Origin: Streptomyces sp. NRRL WC-3742
GTDB lineage: Bacteria > Actinomycetota > Actinomycetes > Streptomycetales > Streptomycetaceae
Direction of reading: 5' to 3'
DNA length: 64,000 nt
Assembly: GCF_000720635.1 (NCBI RefSeq)
Contig: NZ_JOCF01000012.1
Coordinates: forward strand, 1 to 64,000
Both the position numbers and the translations under genes were made by a program. Shown one piece after another: positions 54,714 through 62,673 of the stretch (within the stretch, counting starts at the first letter, position 1; every line of letters begins with the position of its first letter). The notes below the pieces were generated by a model. That model did not search any database and was not told the DNA's origin. It was given only the letters and a program-made list of their open reading frames with translations.

Positions 54714-55849
54714 GGATTCCGAAGGAAACCCACACCCGACGCCCCTGGCGCATCCACGAGTTGACGCGCGACTTCCGCGTCGAGGACGTCTGGGCGCTGC
54801 CCACACCCGGCGGGCCCGACGACCTCCCGCTCCTCGTCGACTGGTTCACCGAGGGAAGCGCGGGCGGCAACGGCGAGGGCGACGGCAACGGCGACAGCAA
54901 CGGCGAGAACCCCTTCACCGGCATCCCCGGCCTCCTCTACGAGGTCCGGCTGCGCCTCGGCCGCGCCTTCGGCTGGGACCGGGAGGGCGAGGGCGTCGGC
55001 GCGCGGGTCGACTCGCTGCGCACCCGCCTCCCCGAGGACCTCCGCGCGGGCCCGCGCGGCCCGGACCTGGCCTCGGTGCCCTTCACCTCCGTCTACCTGA
55101 CCGACACCGAGTGGGCGGCCGAGATGGCCAACAGCACCGTGCACACCGTGATGCACATCGGATGGGTGCCGGACGGAAACGGCGGCCACCGAGGCGAGAT
55201 GACCGTCCTGGTGAAGCCCAACGGCCTGCTTGGCAGGGCGTACATGGCCTTCGTCACCCCCTTCCGCCACCTCGTCGTCGACCCGGCACTGATGCGCATG
55301 ATCGGCCGGGACTGGCGCGCGAGGACGGCGCCCCCGGTCGCCCGGCGGCAGGAGATCCCCGAGGAGATCCGCGCCCTCATCGGCCACGGGCGGCGCGGCT
55401 ACGCCGACCTGTTCGCCCTCGCCACCGACGGCACGATCGCCACCCCGGAGGTCTGGGCCCGCGTCATGCTGGAGCAAGTCGCCGGAATCCAGGGCCAGTT
55501 CGTCTGGCGGGCGCTGCTCGGCCTGCGACTGCGCCGGGGCGCCTCACCGCAGCACATCGCCGGCTGGCGGATCGCCGAGCGGCGTGACGGCCTGATCCGC
55601 GTCGAGGCCCACGGCCGTATGCTCACCGGGAACCTCGTCGTGCAGGCCGACGGGGAACAGGTCTCACTGGCGACCGTCCTGCGCTACAGGCATCCACGGG
55701 GGGCCAGGATCTGGAAGCGGCTCTCCGCCGTCCACCGGCGCGTGGCGCCGGACCTCCTCCGCGACACCCACCGCCTGGTGCTCGCGCGAGCGACGGGACC
55801 GAAAGCGGGACCGAAACCGGGGCCGGACCGCACTCCCCGCCACTTCTAA
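54710..55849 (+). CDS. DUF2867 family protein (two-part)
   Basis: This 379-residue protein starts MRIPKETHTRRPWRIHELTR. The central segment (VTPFRHLVVDPALMRMIGRDW, about 183-203) is characteristic of DUF2867, and the C-terminal part (LRYRHPRGARIWKRLSAVHR, about 323-342) looks like a second copy of the family's core. A Gly/Asn/Asp-rich linker (GSAGGNGEGDGNGDSNGEN, about 49-67) separates the beginning. The family is annotated near SDR oxidoreductases; its activity is not known. It is translationally coupled to the TetR gene and likely regulated by it. Confidence 0.72.
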   Translation: MRIPKETHTRRPWRIHELTRDFRVEDVWALPTPGGPDDLPLLVDWFTEGSAGGNGEGDGNGDSNGENPFTGIPGLLYEVRLRLGRAFGWDREGEGVGARVDSLRTRLPEDLRAGPRGPDLASVPFTSVYLTDTEWAAEMANSTVHTVMHIGWVPDGNGGHRGEMTVLVKPNGLLGRAYMAFVTPFRHLVVDPALMRMIGRDWRARTAPPVARRQEIPEEIRALIGHGRRGYADLFALATDGTIATPEVWARVMLEQVAGIQGQFVWRALLGLRLRRGASPQHIAGWRIAERRDGLIRVEAHGRMLTGNLVVQADGEQVSLATVLRYRHPRGARIWKRLSAVHRRVAPDLLRDTHRLVLARATGPKAGPKPGPDRTPRHF

Positions 55850-55860
55850 CGTATAGCGCA

Positions 55861-55887
55861 AGGGGGGCCTTGCGGCAAGGCCCCCCT
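55861..55887. promoter_or_regulatory. Rifamycin-associated element (RAE)
   Basis: A perfect inverted repeat with 12-bp arms (55861-55872 and 55876-55887) around a three-base centre. It contains GGCCTTGCGGCAAGGCC, matching the known actinobacterial RAE found before rifamycin-resistance genes. It overlaps the possible -35 (TTGCGG) of helR; CACAAT at 55895-55900 could be the -10. Confidence 0.88.
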
Positions 55888-55927
55888 GGAGGCGCACAAT
55901 CGCTGGTCTGAGATCGGAGCTGATGCC

Positions 55928-58114
55928 ATGACCCCCCTCACGACCAGCGTGTTCGCCCTCCCCGCCCACCTCTCCGCCAAGGCCGACCCGGCCCTGACCG
56001 CCGCCGACGAGCGGCACTTCGCGGCGGTCGCGGCGAGCCTGGAGGCGGCGATCGCCGAGCTGTCCGATCAACTGGACGCCGTGCGCCGCGCCCCCGGGGG
56101 CCTCGGCCGCGCCGCGATGGACCGCGACGTGGAGGTGCACCGCCTCACCTCCCGGCTGCGCGCCCTGCGCCGCTTCGGGCTCGACCTGTGCCTGGGCCGC
56201 ATCGTCGACCGGACGCCCGGCGGCTCCGAGCCCGTGTACGTCGGCCGCCTCGGCCTCACCGACGGTGACGGCCGCCGGCTGCTGATCGACTGGCGCTCCC
56301 CGGCCGCCGAACCGTTCTTCGCCGCCACCCACGCCCACCCCCAGGGCCTCGCCAGCCGCCGCCGCTACCGCTGGACCAACGGCCGGATCACCGACTACTG
56401 GGACGAGGTCTTCACCCCCGACGGCCTGGAGGGCCACGCCGCCCTCGACGACCAGTCCGCCTTCATCGCCAGCCTCGGCACCAGCCGCTCACCCCGCATG
56501 CGCGACGTCCTGGCCACCATCCAGTCCGACCAGGACACCGTCATCCGCGCCGACTCACGCGGCGCCCTCGTCGTCGACGGCGGCCCCGGCACCGGCAAGA
56601 CCGTCGTCGCCCTCCACCGCTCCGCCTACCTGCTGTACGCCGACCCCCGCCTCGGCCACCGGCGCGGCGGCGTCCTCTTCGTCGGCCCCCACCAGCCCTA
56701 CCTGGCGTACGTCGCCGACGTCCTCCCCAGCCTCGGCGAGGAGGGCGTACGGACCTGCACCCTGCGCGACCTCCTCCCCGAGGGCGCGCAGGCCGGTACC
56801 GAGGCCGACCCCGAGGTCGCCCGCCTCAAGGCCACGACGGGCATGGTCACGGAGGCGATCGACGCCGCCGTCCGCCTGTACGAGGAGCCGCCGACCGAAG
56901 GGCTGACCGTCGAGACGTACTGGGCCGACCTCCCCCTCACCCCCGCCGACTGGGCCAATGCCTTCGCGGCCGTCGAACCCGGCACCCCGCACAACGAGGC
57001 GCGCGAGCAGATCTGGGACGAACTGGCCGCCGTCCTCTGGGAGAAGATGGAGGAGGCGGCCGAGGAGGACGACGAGGTCTCCCCGCAGCTCTTCCGCCGA
57101 TCACTGCGCCAGAACCGGGAGTTGGTCACCGCACTCAACCGCGCCTGGCCGATGCTGGAGCCCACGGACATCGTCGGCGACCTCTGGACGGTCCCCGCCT
57201 ACCTGCGCCGCTGCGCGCCCTGGCTCGAGGTGGAGGACGTCCGACAGTTGCAGCGTAAGGATGCGCCGCACGCCTGGACGGTCTCCGACCTGCCGCTCCT
57301 CGACGCCGCCCGGCACCGGCTCGGCGACCCGTCGGTCGGCACCCGCAAGCGGCGGCGGGAGGCGGCGGCGGAGGCCGAGCGGGAGCGGATGGCCGACGTC
57401 ATCGGCCACATCCTGGAGGCGGACGAGGACGGGGACGGCGCGGTGGAGATGCTGCGCGGACAGGACCTCAAGGACGTCCTGGTGGACGAGAACGTCCTGC
57501 CGGGGGAGGAAGCCGAACCGCTGGACGGACCGTTCGCGCACATCGTCGTCGACGAGGCGCAGGAACTCACCGACGCGGAATGGCGGATGCTGCTGCTGCG
57601 CTGCCCGTCGCGCAGCTTCACGATCGTCGGCGACCGGGCGCAGGCACGGCACGGGTTCGCGGAGGCGTGGGAGGAACGGCTGACGCGGGCCGGGTTCGAC
57701 CGGGTCCGGGAGGCGTCGCTGACGGTCAACTACCGTACGCCGGAAGAGGTCATGGCGGAGGCGGAGAAGGTGATCCGGGCGGCCCTGCCGGACGCCAACG
57801 TGCCGACCTCGATCCGTTCCAGTGGAATTCCCGTGCGGTACGGGCGAGTTGAGGAACTGGACGCGGTGCTCGACGGCTGGCTCGCCGAGCATCCGGAGGG
57901 GACGGCCTGCGTCATCGGCGCGGGCTCAGGGTTCCAGGAACGCCCGCGCGTACGGGCGTTGACGCCCGTGCTCGCCAAGGGGCTGGAGTTCGACCTCGTC
58001 GTGGTCGTCGAGCCGGCGGCGTTCGGGGACGGGGTCGAGGGGGCGGTCGACCGGTATGTGGCGATGACGCGGGCGACGCAGCGGCTGGTGGTGCTGGATC
58101 GCCCGGCTGAGTAG
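55928..58114 (+). CDS. helR: RNA polymerase recycling ATPase HelR
   Basis: This 728-residue UvrD-like helicase-family ATPase has N-terminal coiled arms (about 20-70), Walker A GGPGTGKT (about 217-224), a long inserted helical region, Walker B VVDEAQEL (about 540-547) and C-terminal motifs GDRAQARHGF and LAKGLEFDLVVV. HelR displaces rifamycin from RNA polymerase and recycles stalled complexes in Streptomyces. The RAE box upstream supports the assignment and predicts induction by rifampicin. GGAG precedes the ATG by eight bases. Confidence 0.93.
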   Translation: MTPLTTSVFALPAHLSAKADPALTAADERHFAAVAASLEAAIAELSDQLDAVRRAPGGLGRAAMDRDVEVHRLTSRLRALRRFGLDLCLGRIVDRTPGGSEPVYVGRLGLTDGDGRRLLIDWRSPAAEPFFAATHAHPQGLASRRRYRWTNGRITDYWDEVFTPDGLEGHAALDDQSAFIASLGTSRSPRMRDVLATIQSDQDTVIRADSRGALVVDGGPGTGKTVVALHRSAYLLYADPRLGHRRGGVLFVGPHQPYLAYVADVLPSLGEEGVRTCTLRDLLPEGAQAGTEADPEVARLKATTGMVTEAIDAAVRLYEEPPTEGLTVETYWADLPLTPADWANAFAAVEPGTPHNEAREQIWDELAAVLWEKMEEAAEEDDEVSPQLFRRSLRQNRELVTALNRAWPMLEPTDIVGDLWTVPAYLRRCAPWLEVEDVRQLQRKDAPHAWTVSDLPLLDAARHRLGDPSVGTRKRRREAAAEAERERMADVIGHILEADEDGDGAVEMLRGQDLKDVLVDENVLPGEEAEPLDGPFAHIVVDEAQELTDAEWRMLLLRCPSRSFTIVGDRAQARHGFAEAWEERLTRAGFDRVREASLTVNYRTPEEVMAEAEKVIRAALPDANVPTSIRSSGIPVRYGRVEELDAVLDGWLAEHPEGTACVIGAGSGFQERPRVRALTPVLAKGLEFDLVVVVEPAAFGDGVEGAVDRYVAMTRATQRLVVLDRPAE

Positions 58115-58291
58115 CGAGTTGGCGATCAGGGTCACGGAGGAGAGGACGAGGAGGAAGAGGAGGTTCGCCACCCCCGGGTCGTCGGGACGGACGGGGGAGG
58201 AGGCGAGGAACCCGGCACCCGCCCCGGTCGCGACGGAGAACATCGCGGCGACGACCAGGGCGGCCCGGGGGCGGGTCGGCGGAGGGGTCAT
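57926..58291 (-). CDS. Small membrane protein running antisense into helR
   Basis: This 121-codon frame starts with an ATG overlapping the preceding stop (ATGA). It has two hydrophobic helices (ALVVAAMFSVATGAGAGFLA and ANLLFLLVLSSVTLIANSLL). From 58114 down it lies antisense to the last 189 bases of helR and becomes basic and low in complexity (RRPRHRHIPVDRPLDPVPE). The coupled start makes the N-terminal part credible; the true C-terminus may be the readthrough or a frameshift product. Confidence 0.5.
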   Translation of the reverse strand: MTPPPTRPRAALVVAAMFSVATGAGAGFLASSPVRPDDPGVANLLFLLVLSSVTLIANSLLSRAIQHHQPLRRPRHRHIPVDRPLDPVPERRRLDDHDEVELQPLGEHGRQRPYARAFLEP

Positions 58292-58458
58292 GAGCCCAGG
58301 TGTGGGGGCGGGGGAGGCGAGGTCAGGTCTTCGAGCCGGGCGGTCCACTCGATGCCGCCGGTGGGCGGGCGGAGGTAGACCACGTTGCCCACGGTGTCCA
58401 TGACGACGCCGAGTTGGCGGGTGCGGGTGTCGTAGAGGAGCTCGGGTTCGTCGATCAC
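58288..58458 (-). CDS. Small Streptomyces-type regulatory-looking protein
   Basis: This 56-residue protein has the pattern ELLYDTRTRQLGVVMDTVGN then VYLRPPTGGIEW, found in many small Streptomyces proteins beside XRE or ATPase regulators. The start is GTG at 58458, overlapping the upstream stop (GTGA). The beta-strand pattern suggests a single small domain. It is the second gene of a three-gene operon divergent from the XRE gene. Function is unknown. Confidence 0.7.
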   Translation of the reverse strand: MIDEPELLYDTRTRQLGVVMDTVGNVVYLRPPTGGIEWTARLEDLTSPPPPPHLGS

Positions 58459-58832
58459 GTGATCAGCCAGGAGTCGAGACGGACGGTGATCACCTTTTCG
58501 CTGGTGCCGACGACCCTGGCGGGGAGCGGGGTGCCGCCGGCGCGGTTCAGGGTGACGGCCGAGCCGAGTTCGGGGTGCCAGGGCTGCTGCTCGGCCCGGG
58601 CCCGCTGGGCGCGGACGCCCAGGCGGAGGAGGTCGACGATCTGGAGGATCACGGAGGTGGGGGCGGCGCCGAGGTCGATCAGGACGATGCCGGTGACGGA
58701 GGCGCACTGCCAGTCGATGCCGGGGGAGGGGAGCTGGGTCCCGGCGTAGGCGAGGGTCGCCTTGAGGTCGTCGAGGGCGTCGGCGGCCTCCCGGCGGTCT
58801 TCGGCGGTGATCCTTCTGAGGATGGATGCCAT
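58455..58832 (-). CDS. Conserved small protein, first gene of the operon
   Basis: This 125-residue protein starts MASILRRITAEDRREAADAL and includes GIVLIDLGAAPTSVILQIVDLL. The C-terminal part (VGTSEKVITVRLDSW) is beta-rich. It is not recognised as a named family; the pairing with the next small gene suggests a joint regulatory function. The ATG at 58832 has AGGAG nine bases upstream. Its promoter region is shared with the divergent XRE gene. Confidence 0.6.
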   Translation of the reverse strand: MASILRRITAEDRREAADALDDLKATLAYAGTQLPSPGIDWQCASVTGIVLIDLGAAPTSVILQIVDLLRLGVRAQRARAEQQPWHPELGSAVTLNRAGGTPLPARVVGTSEKVITVRLDSWLIT

Positions 58833-58919
58833 GGGGGTGCGCTCCTGGGGGAATTGGTGCTTTCGCATCCAGGGTGCGGGTCGTGGGGTTACTCTGTGAA
58901 GTAGGGGAGGAACAGCGAG

Positions 58920-58939
58920 TTACTAGTTAGGATTTGCGT
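58920..58939. promoter_or_regulatory. Shared control region of the XRE gene and small operon
   Basis: TAGGAT at 58928-58933 stands six bases before the XRE ATG at 58940. An imperfect palindrome with core ACTAGT (58920-58929) overlaps it. GTTACT occurs as a direct repeat (58888-58893 and 58918-58923 approximately). These could be operator sites for the XRE protein. Confidence 0.4.
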
Positions 58940-59803
58940 ATGCCCGCGCCTGAATTCACCCTCGGCGGCATGACCCCTCGCGAGTTCTACGCGTTCGAAC
59001 TCAAGCGCTATCGCGAGGCGATGGTCCCGAAGATGACCCAGGAACAGCTCGGGGCAGTGGTGTTCTGCTCCGGGGCCTACATCGGCCAGTTGGAGACGAT
59101 GGCCCGAGTGCCGCAGCTCGCGCTCAGCAAGTTGATTGACAAGGCGCTCAACACCGGTGGGGCGCTGGAACGCTTGCACGCGCTGATGGGCTTCACGTAC
59201 TTCCCGGACTACTTCACCCATGCGGCGGATCACGAGTCGCGAGCGCTGGTCATCGAGGAGTACGCCGGGCAACTCGTGCCAGGCGTCCTGCAAACCGCAG
59301 AGTACGCGCGAGCGTTGTTCTCGGCGGGTTCCATCCTGTACCCCGAGAAGCAGATCACTGAGATGGCCGACTCTCGGATCGAACGCGGGCGGCGCATCAC
59401 TGCGGTGGACGGCCCCAGCTTGTGGTTCATCCTCGACGAAGCGGTCCTTCGGAGGGTGATTGGCAGCCGCCAGGTCATGGCGGATCAGCTGGATCACGTG
59501 ACCGCGTTGATCAAAGAGCGGCGCATGGTTGTTCAAGTAGTCCCGTACGATGCCGGGGCCTATCCGCTGCTGTCGGGGTTGCTTAGCTTGATGACCTTCG
59601 AGGACGCCCCACCACTTGCATACAGCGAGTCGGCTCATGCGGGACAACTGCTGGACGATCCGCCAGAGGTGGCCAAGTGTCGTCGCGCATACGATGTGGC
59701 CCGGGCTACCGCGCTCCCGGCGCGGGATTCCCTGGAGTTCATCCAGTCAATCGCACAGGGGTTCAAGAGTGATAGGGACTACAAGCCGGTGGCGGAAGAG
59801 TAG
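58940..59803 (+). CDS. XRE-family regulator with DUF5753 domain
   Basis: This 287-residue protein has an N-terminal HTH (KMTQEQLGAVVFCSGAYIGQLE, about residues 31-52) and a C-terminal DUF5753 domain (VIEEYAGQLVPGVLQTAEYARA, and HVTALIKERRMVVQVVP). This class is abundant in Streptomyces and is usually paired with a DUF397 protein, as here. The ATG at 58940 is preferred to a TTG at 58934 because the -10-like TAGGAT is correctly placed. Target genes are unknown. Confidence 0.92.
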   Translation: MPAPEFTLGGMTPREFYAFELKRYREAMVPKMTQEQLGAVVFCSGAYIGQLETMARVPQLALSKLIDKALNTGGALERLHALMGFTYFPDYFTHAADHESRALVIEEYAGQLVPGVLQTAEYARALFSAGSILYPEKQITEMADSRIERGRRITAVDGPSLWFILDEAVLRRVIGSRQVMADQLDHVTALIKERRMVVQVVPYDAGAYPLLSGLLSLMTFEDAPPLAYSESAHAGQLLDDPPEVAKCRRAYDVARATALPARDSLEFIQSIAQGFKSDRDYKPVAEE

Positions 59804-59972
59804 CCACAGCAATGCTGAGAACGGCTCATGCGTCGAGGTGGACGACGCGACTCCCGGCCGCGTCCGCGACTCCAAGGACCCGAGCGGTCCGGCCCTCGCC
59901 TTCACGCCTGCGGCCTGGCAGTCCTTCGTATCCGCCGTCCGCTCCGGCGAGTTCGGCGCCTCCGCCATCTGA
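59769..59972 (+). CDS. DUF397 domain protein
   Basis: This 67-residue protein has the DUF397 pattern: RWRKSSHSNAENGSCVEV, VRDSKDPSGPALAFTP and AWQSFVSAVRSGEF. The GTG at 59769 lies inside the XRE gene, whose last 35 bases it overlaps in another frame. This gives coupled translation. DUF397 proteins are partners of XRE/DUF5753 regulators, but their mode of action is not settled. Confidence 0.9.
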   Translation: MIGTTSRWRKSSHSNAENGSCVEVDDATPGRVRDSKDPSGPALAFTPAAWQSFVSAVRSGEFGASAI

Positions 59973-59975
59973 CCT

Positions 59976-60014
59976 CTGGCCTCGGTCGTCGCCATTGCCG
60001 ACGACCGAGGCCAG
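59976..60014. terminator. Terminator after the XRE/DUF397 pair
   Basis: A 16-bp perfect stem (59976-59991 with 59999-60014) with a seven-base loop, between the DUF397 gene and the convergent lipoprotein gene. The same hairpin sequence occurs near 63544. Confidence 0.9.
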
Positions 60015-60024
60015 TTGCGTCACC

Positions 60025-60756
60025 TCAGCCCTGCTGAACCGCCTTGACCTTGTCCAACTGCTGCTTGACCCACTTCTCCTCCGGCATCGACGTATCCGCG
60101 AGCGCCGAGTTGGCGACCATCGTGATCACGTCCCCGGTGCGGACGAACACATAGGTCTTCGTCTCCATCACCGCGTTCTGCCCGCCGTCCTCGCGGTACT
60201 CCGCCTTCAACGCCAGCGTGGCGTCCCCGGACGCCTGGTACGTCCCCTTGCTGAACTTGGCCTGAGCCTTGGGCATGCCCGTCATGGCGATCTTGACGTT
60301 CGCGCAGGACGCGAGAGCCGACTCCGCAGCCGCCATGGCCTTCTCCGCCTGCCCGGGCGCGTACTGGGTCAGGTGGATCTCCAGGTACTCCCGGCCCATG
60401 CCGTGGTAGTACGCGCCCGTCGCCGAAGCAGCCGGCGCCTTCGCCGCGTTCCCCGCGTCGTCCAGGTCCGCGATGGCCTGGCAGGCGGGCTTCTCCGCAG
60501 TCTGCTTGTGCTCGTGCTGGGTCGGGCCCACGGTCGAGCGCTGCTCGTCCGCGTCCAGATCCTTCTTGGTGAGCAGCGCCTTCACGAGCTGCTCCTGCGT
60601 CAACTGCTTCCCCGCCGCCGGTGCGGCAGCCGTGGGTGCCTTGGAAGCGGCGCCGGTGGCAGCCGGAGCCGGGTCGTTGTCCGGCCCGCAGGCGGCGAGC
60701 GTCAGGGTCAGCGACGCGACGGCGGCTGCGGCCAGGGTGATGCGCATGGAACGCAT
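60025..60756 (-). CDS. Secreted lipoprotein, unknown function
   Basis: This 243-residue protein starts MRSMRITLAAAAVASLTLTL with lipobox LAACGPD (Cys about residue 24), followed by an Ala/Pro/Thr-rich linker. The mature domain contains PACQAIADLDDAGNAAKAPA and TYVFVRTGDVITMVANSAL, resembling PknH-like or other extracellular sensor domains of actinobacterial lipoproteins. GGGGGA is ten bases upstream of the ATG at 60756. It is divergent from the methyltransferase gene. No precise function is assigned. Confidence 0.8.
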   Translation of the reverse strand: MRSMRITLAAAAVASLTLTLAACGPDNDPAPAATGAASKAPTAAAPAAGKQLTQEQLVKALLTKKDLDADEQRSTVGPTQHEHKQTAEKPACQAIADLDDAGNAAKAPAASATGAYYHGMGREYLEIHLTQYAPGQAEKAMAAAESALASCANVKIAMTGMPKAQAKFSKGTYQASGDATLALKAEYREDGGQNAVMETKTYVFVRTGDVITMVANSALADTSMPEEKWVKQQLDKVKAVQQG

Positions 60757-60870
60757 GGTTCGAAATCCCCCGAAATCAGAACGAATTGCTTGAACACGCC
60801 AGCCGTCCGACCACAATGGATCACGGACGGCTGACGGCCGATCAAGGTACCGCACGATTCCGAAATCGGA

Positions 60871-60900
60871 TTGATCACCGTCCGTGCGCCTGCATACGGT
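60871..60900 (+). promoter_or_regulatory. Promoter of the methyltransferase gene
   Basis: TTGATC (60871-60876), 18-base spacer, TACGGT (60895-60900) and seven bases to the ATG at 60908. A good match to a main-sigma promoter with a leaderless start. Confidence 0.7.
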
Positions 60901-60907
60901 GTCCGTC

Positions 60908-61678
60908 ATGGTGGCGACCTCAGACCCGGCCGACTGGCGCACGGCCAACCGCGCGATCTGGGACGAACGCGTCCCGATCCACACCGCCGGCACCTTCTAC
61001 GACCTCCCCGGCTTCGTCGCGGGCGGCGACACACTCCGCGACTTCGAACCCGCCGAGGTCGGCGACGTCCGTGGGAAGACCCTGCTCCATCTCCAGTGCC
61101 ACATCGGCCTGGACACCCTGTCCTGGGCCCGCCGGGGAGCCACCGTCACCGGCCTCGACTTCTCCGCGCCCGCCGTGGACGTGGCCGACGGCCTCGCGAC
61201 GCAGATCGGCGCCACCACCGCCCGGTTCGTCACCGCCGACGTGTACGACGCCGTCCGCGCACTCGACGACCAGACCTTCGACATCGTCTACACGGGCCTC
61301 GGTGCCCTGTGCTGGCTTCCCGACATCGCCCGGTGGGCACGGACGGCGGCGGCCCTGGTCGCCCCGGGCGGCTTCCTGTACCTGGCCGAGTTCCATCCCG
61401 TGACCGAAGTCCTCGCCGAGGACGGCCGCACCGTCGAAGGCGACTACTTCCACCGCGATCCGATCGTCGTCGACGAGCCCGGCAGCTACGCCGACCGGAC
61501 TGCGGCGACCACCGCAACCCTGACGTACGAATGGCGGCACGGCATCGGCGACGTCGTCAGCGCCCTGATCGCGGCGGGCCTGCGCCTGGAGTTCCTGCAC
61601 GAGCACGACGGCGGCCACTTCCGCCTCCCCGCAGGCGTGGGCGTCCCGCAGCTCTACACACTCCGTGCTGCGAAGTGA
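60908..61678 (+). CDS. Class I SAM-dependent methyltransferase
   Basis: This 256-residue protein has the SAM-binding motif I LLHLQCHIGLDTLSWARRGA (about 57-76), motif II TGLDFSAPAVDVA, and the post-motif VYTGLGALCWLPD. It matches the small-molecule methyltransferase fold. The ATG at 60908 is fixed by the leaderless-type promoter; an in-frame ATG at 60884 would lie within the promoter. The substrate is unknown. Confidence 0.9.
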   Translation: MVATSDPADWRTANRAIWDERVPIHTAGTFYDLPGFVAGGDTLRDFEPAEVGDVRGKTLLHLQCHIGLDTLSWARRGATVTGLDFSAPAVDVADGLATQIGATTARFVTADVYDAVRALDDQTFDIVYTGLGALCWLPDIARWARTAAALVAPGGFLYLAEFHPVTEVLAEDGRTVEGDYFHRDPIVVDEPGSYADRTAATTATLTYEWRHGIGDVVSALIAAGLRLEFLHEHDGGHFRLPAGVGVPQLYTLRAAK

Positions 61679-61719
61679 AGTGGTCGGCGGTGCGGCATGG
61701 TCGCGCGGGGATTGCGGCG

Positions 61720-62394
61720 CTACCCGGCCGACGATGGCCGGCAGGCCCACTCCGGTAGGCCCTGGTACACCAACCCTTGCGGGGCGGGGCTGCCGAACGC
61801 ACGCGAACCCGCGAACGCCTGAGACTCTCCACGGTAGACCGCCACGTACGAGTCCCGGCCCCGCCACCAGGTGTCGGCCAGGCCCTGGACCTCCGGGACC
61901 GGTTCGAAGCCGTCCAGGTCGAGGGCATCCAGCTCGGCGCCGTGCACGCGGGTGATGGTCCTGGCGAAGAGCGCGACATGGTGGGCCAGGGCCACCGATT
62001 CGACCCATCCTTCGACGCCGGCGTGCAGCGGCGCCCACTGCGGCCCGTGGATGCCGAACTCATCGTTCGGGCCGATCATGAACAAGAAGGGGACGGCGGA
62101 GCGTTGGTCGCCGGCCTCGAACCACCAGCCGTCATCAGCCGTACCCTCCGGGCTGTCGGCACCGAAGAGCCGCGGACCGCCGTCGTAAGCGGGCGCGGGG
62201 GGAAGCGCCAGCCCTCCCCATCGTTCCTCGAAGGCGATCATCCGGTCGATCTGCTCGTCGGGGATTTCGCGCTCGCGCCAGAACCGCCGGTGCTCCTCCA
62301 ACGGCCGCGGGTCCAGGCGAATGCCGTGCATGGCCACGAACGACCGCGCCCGTCGGCTGAGGCCGGTGAGCGCCTGCGTATGGAAGCGATTCAC
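61720..62394 (-). CDS. Conserved protein with SUKH-like features
   Basis: This 224-residue protein has the segment IPDEQIDRMIAFEERWGGL (about 44-62) and ALPPAPAYDGGPRLF, reminiscent of SMI1/KNR4 (SUKH) proteins, which often act as immunity factors against secreted toxins. The rest (FMIGPNDEFGIHGPQWAPLH) fits a small alpha/beta domain. TAGCCT stands eight bases before the GTG start at 62394. The SUKH link is tentative, and no adjacent toxin gene was found. Confidence 0.55.
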   Translation of the reverse strand: MNRFHTQALTGLSRRARSFVAMHGIRLDPRPLEEHRRFWREREIPDEQIDRMIAFEERWGGLALPPAPAYDGGPRLFGADSPEGTADDGWWFEAGDQRSAVPFLFMIGPNDEFGIHGPQWAPLHAGVEGWVESVALAHHVALFARTITRVHGAELDALDLDGFEPVPEVQGLADTWWRGRDSYVAVYRGESQAFAGSRAFGSPAPQGLVYQGLPEWACRPSSAG

Positions 62395-62421
62395 AACCGC
62401 ACAGGCTATTCGTGATGTTGG

Positions 62422-62532
62422 TCAGCCGTCCATGATCAGGCCAGTGCCGGCCAGGCAGGCGTCAACGAGGTCCGGACAGTACTGGATCTGCTTGAGCCGG
62501 TGCTTCACAGCCTTGGTGGGGTATCCGCTCAC
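62422..62532 (-). pseudogene. 36-codon gene remnant
   Basis: A leftward frame from GTG 62532 reads VSGYPTKAVKHRLKQ, then QYCPDLVDACLAGTGL, a protein-like basic C-terminal segment. It is far too short for a gene of its own and lies between a hairpin at 62533-62569 and the SUKH-like gene. It resembles the end of a larger lost protein, possibly from a mobile element; I could not name the family. Confidence 0.3.
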
Positions 62533-62569
62533 CGGAGCAGGAAGTCGGCCCAGCCGACTTCCTGCTCCG
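62533..62569. terminator. Hairpin upstream of the secreted-protein gene
   Basis: A 16-bp perfect stem (62533-62548 with 62554-62569) and a five-base loop. It is not directly at the end of an intact gene, so it may be left over from the degraded neighbour. Confidence 0.6.
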
Positions 62570-62673
62570 CCGTGTCACCCGGCCGCCACCGCCGGATTGC
62601 GACCCGGCATCACGGCTTCTCCCCTTGGGCTATGTGCTGCGGCCCCGGCAGCCGATCCCGAGGAGACGTGACC

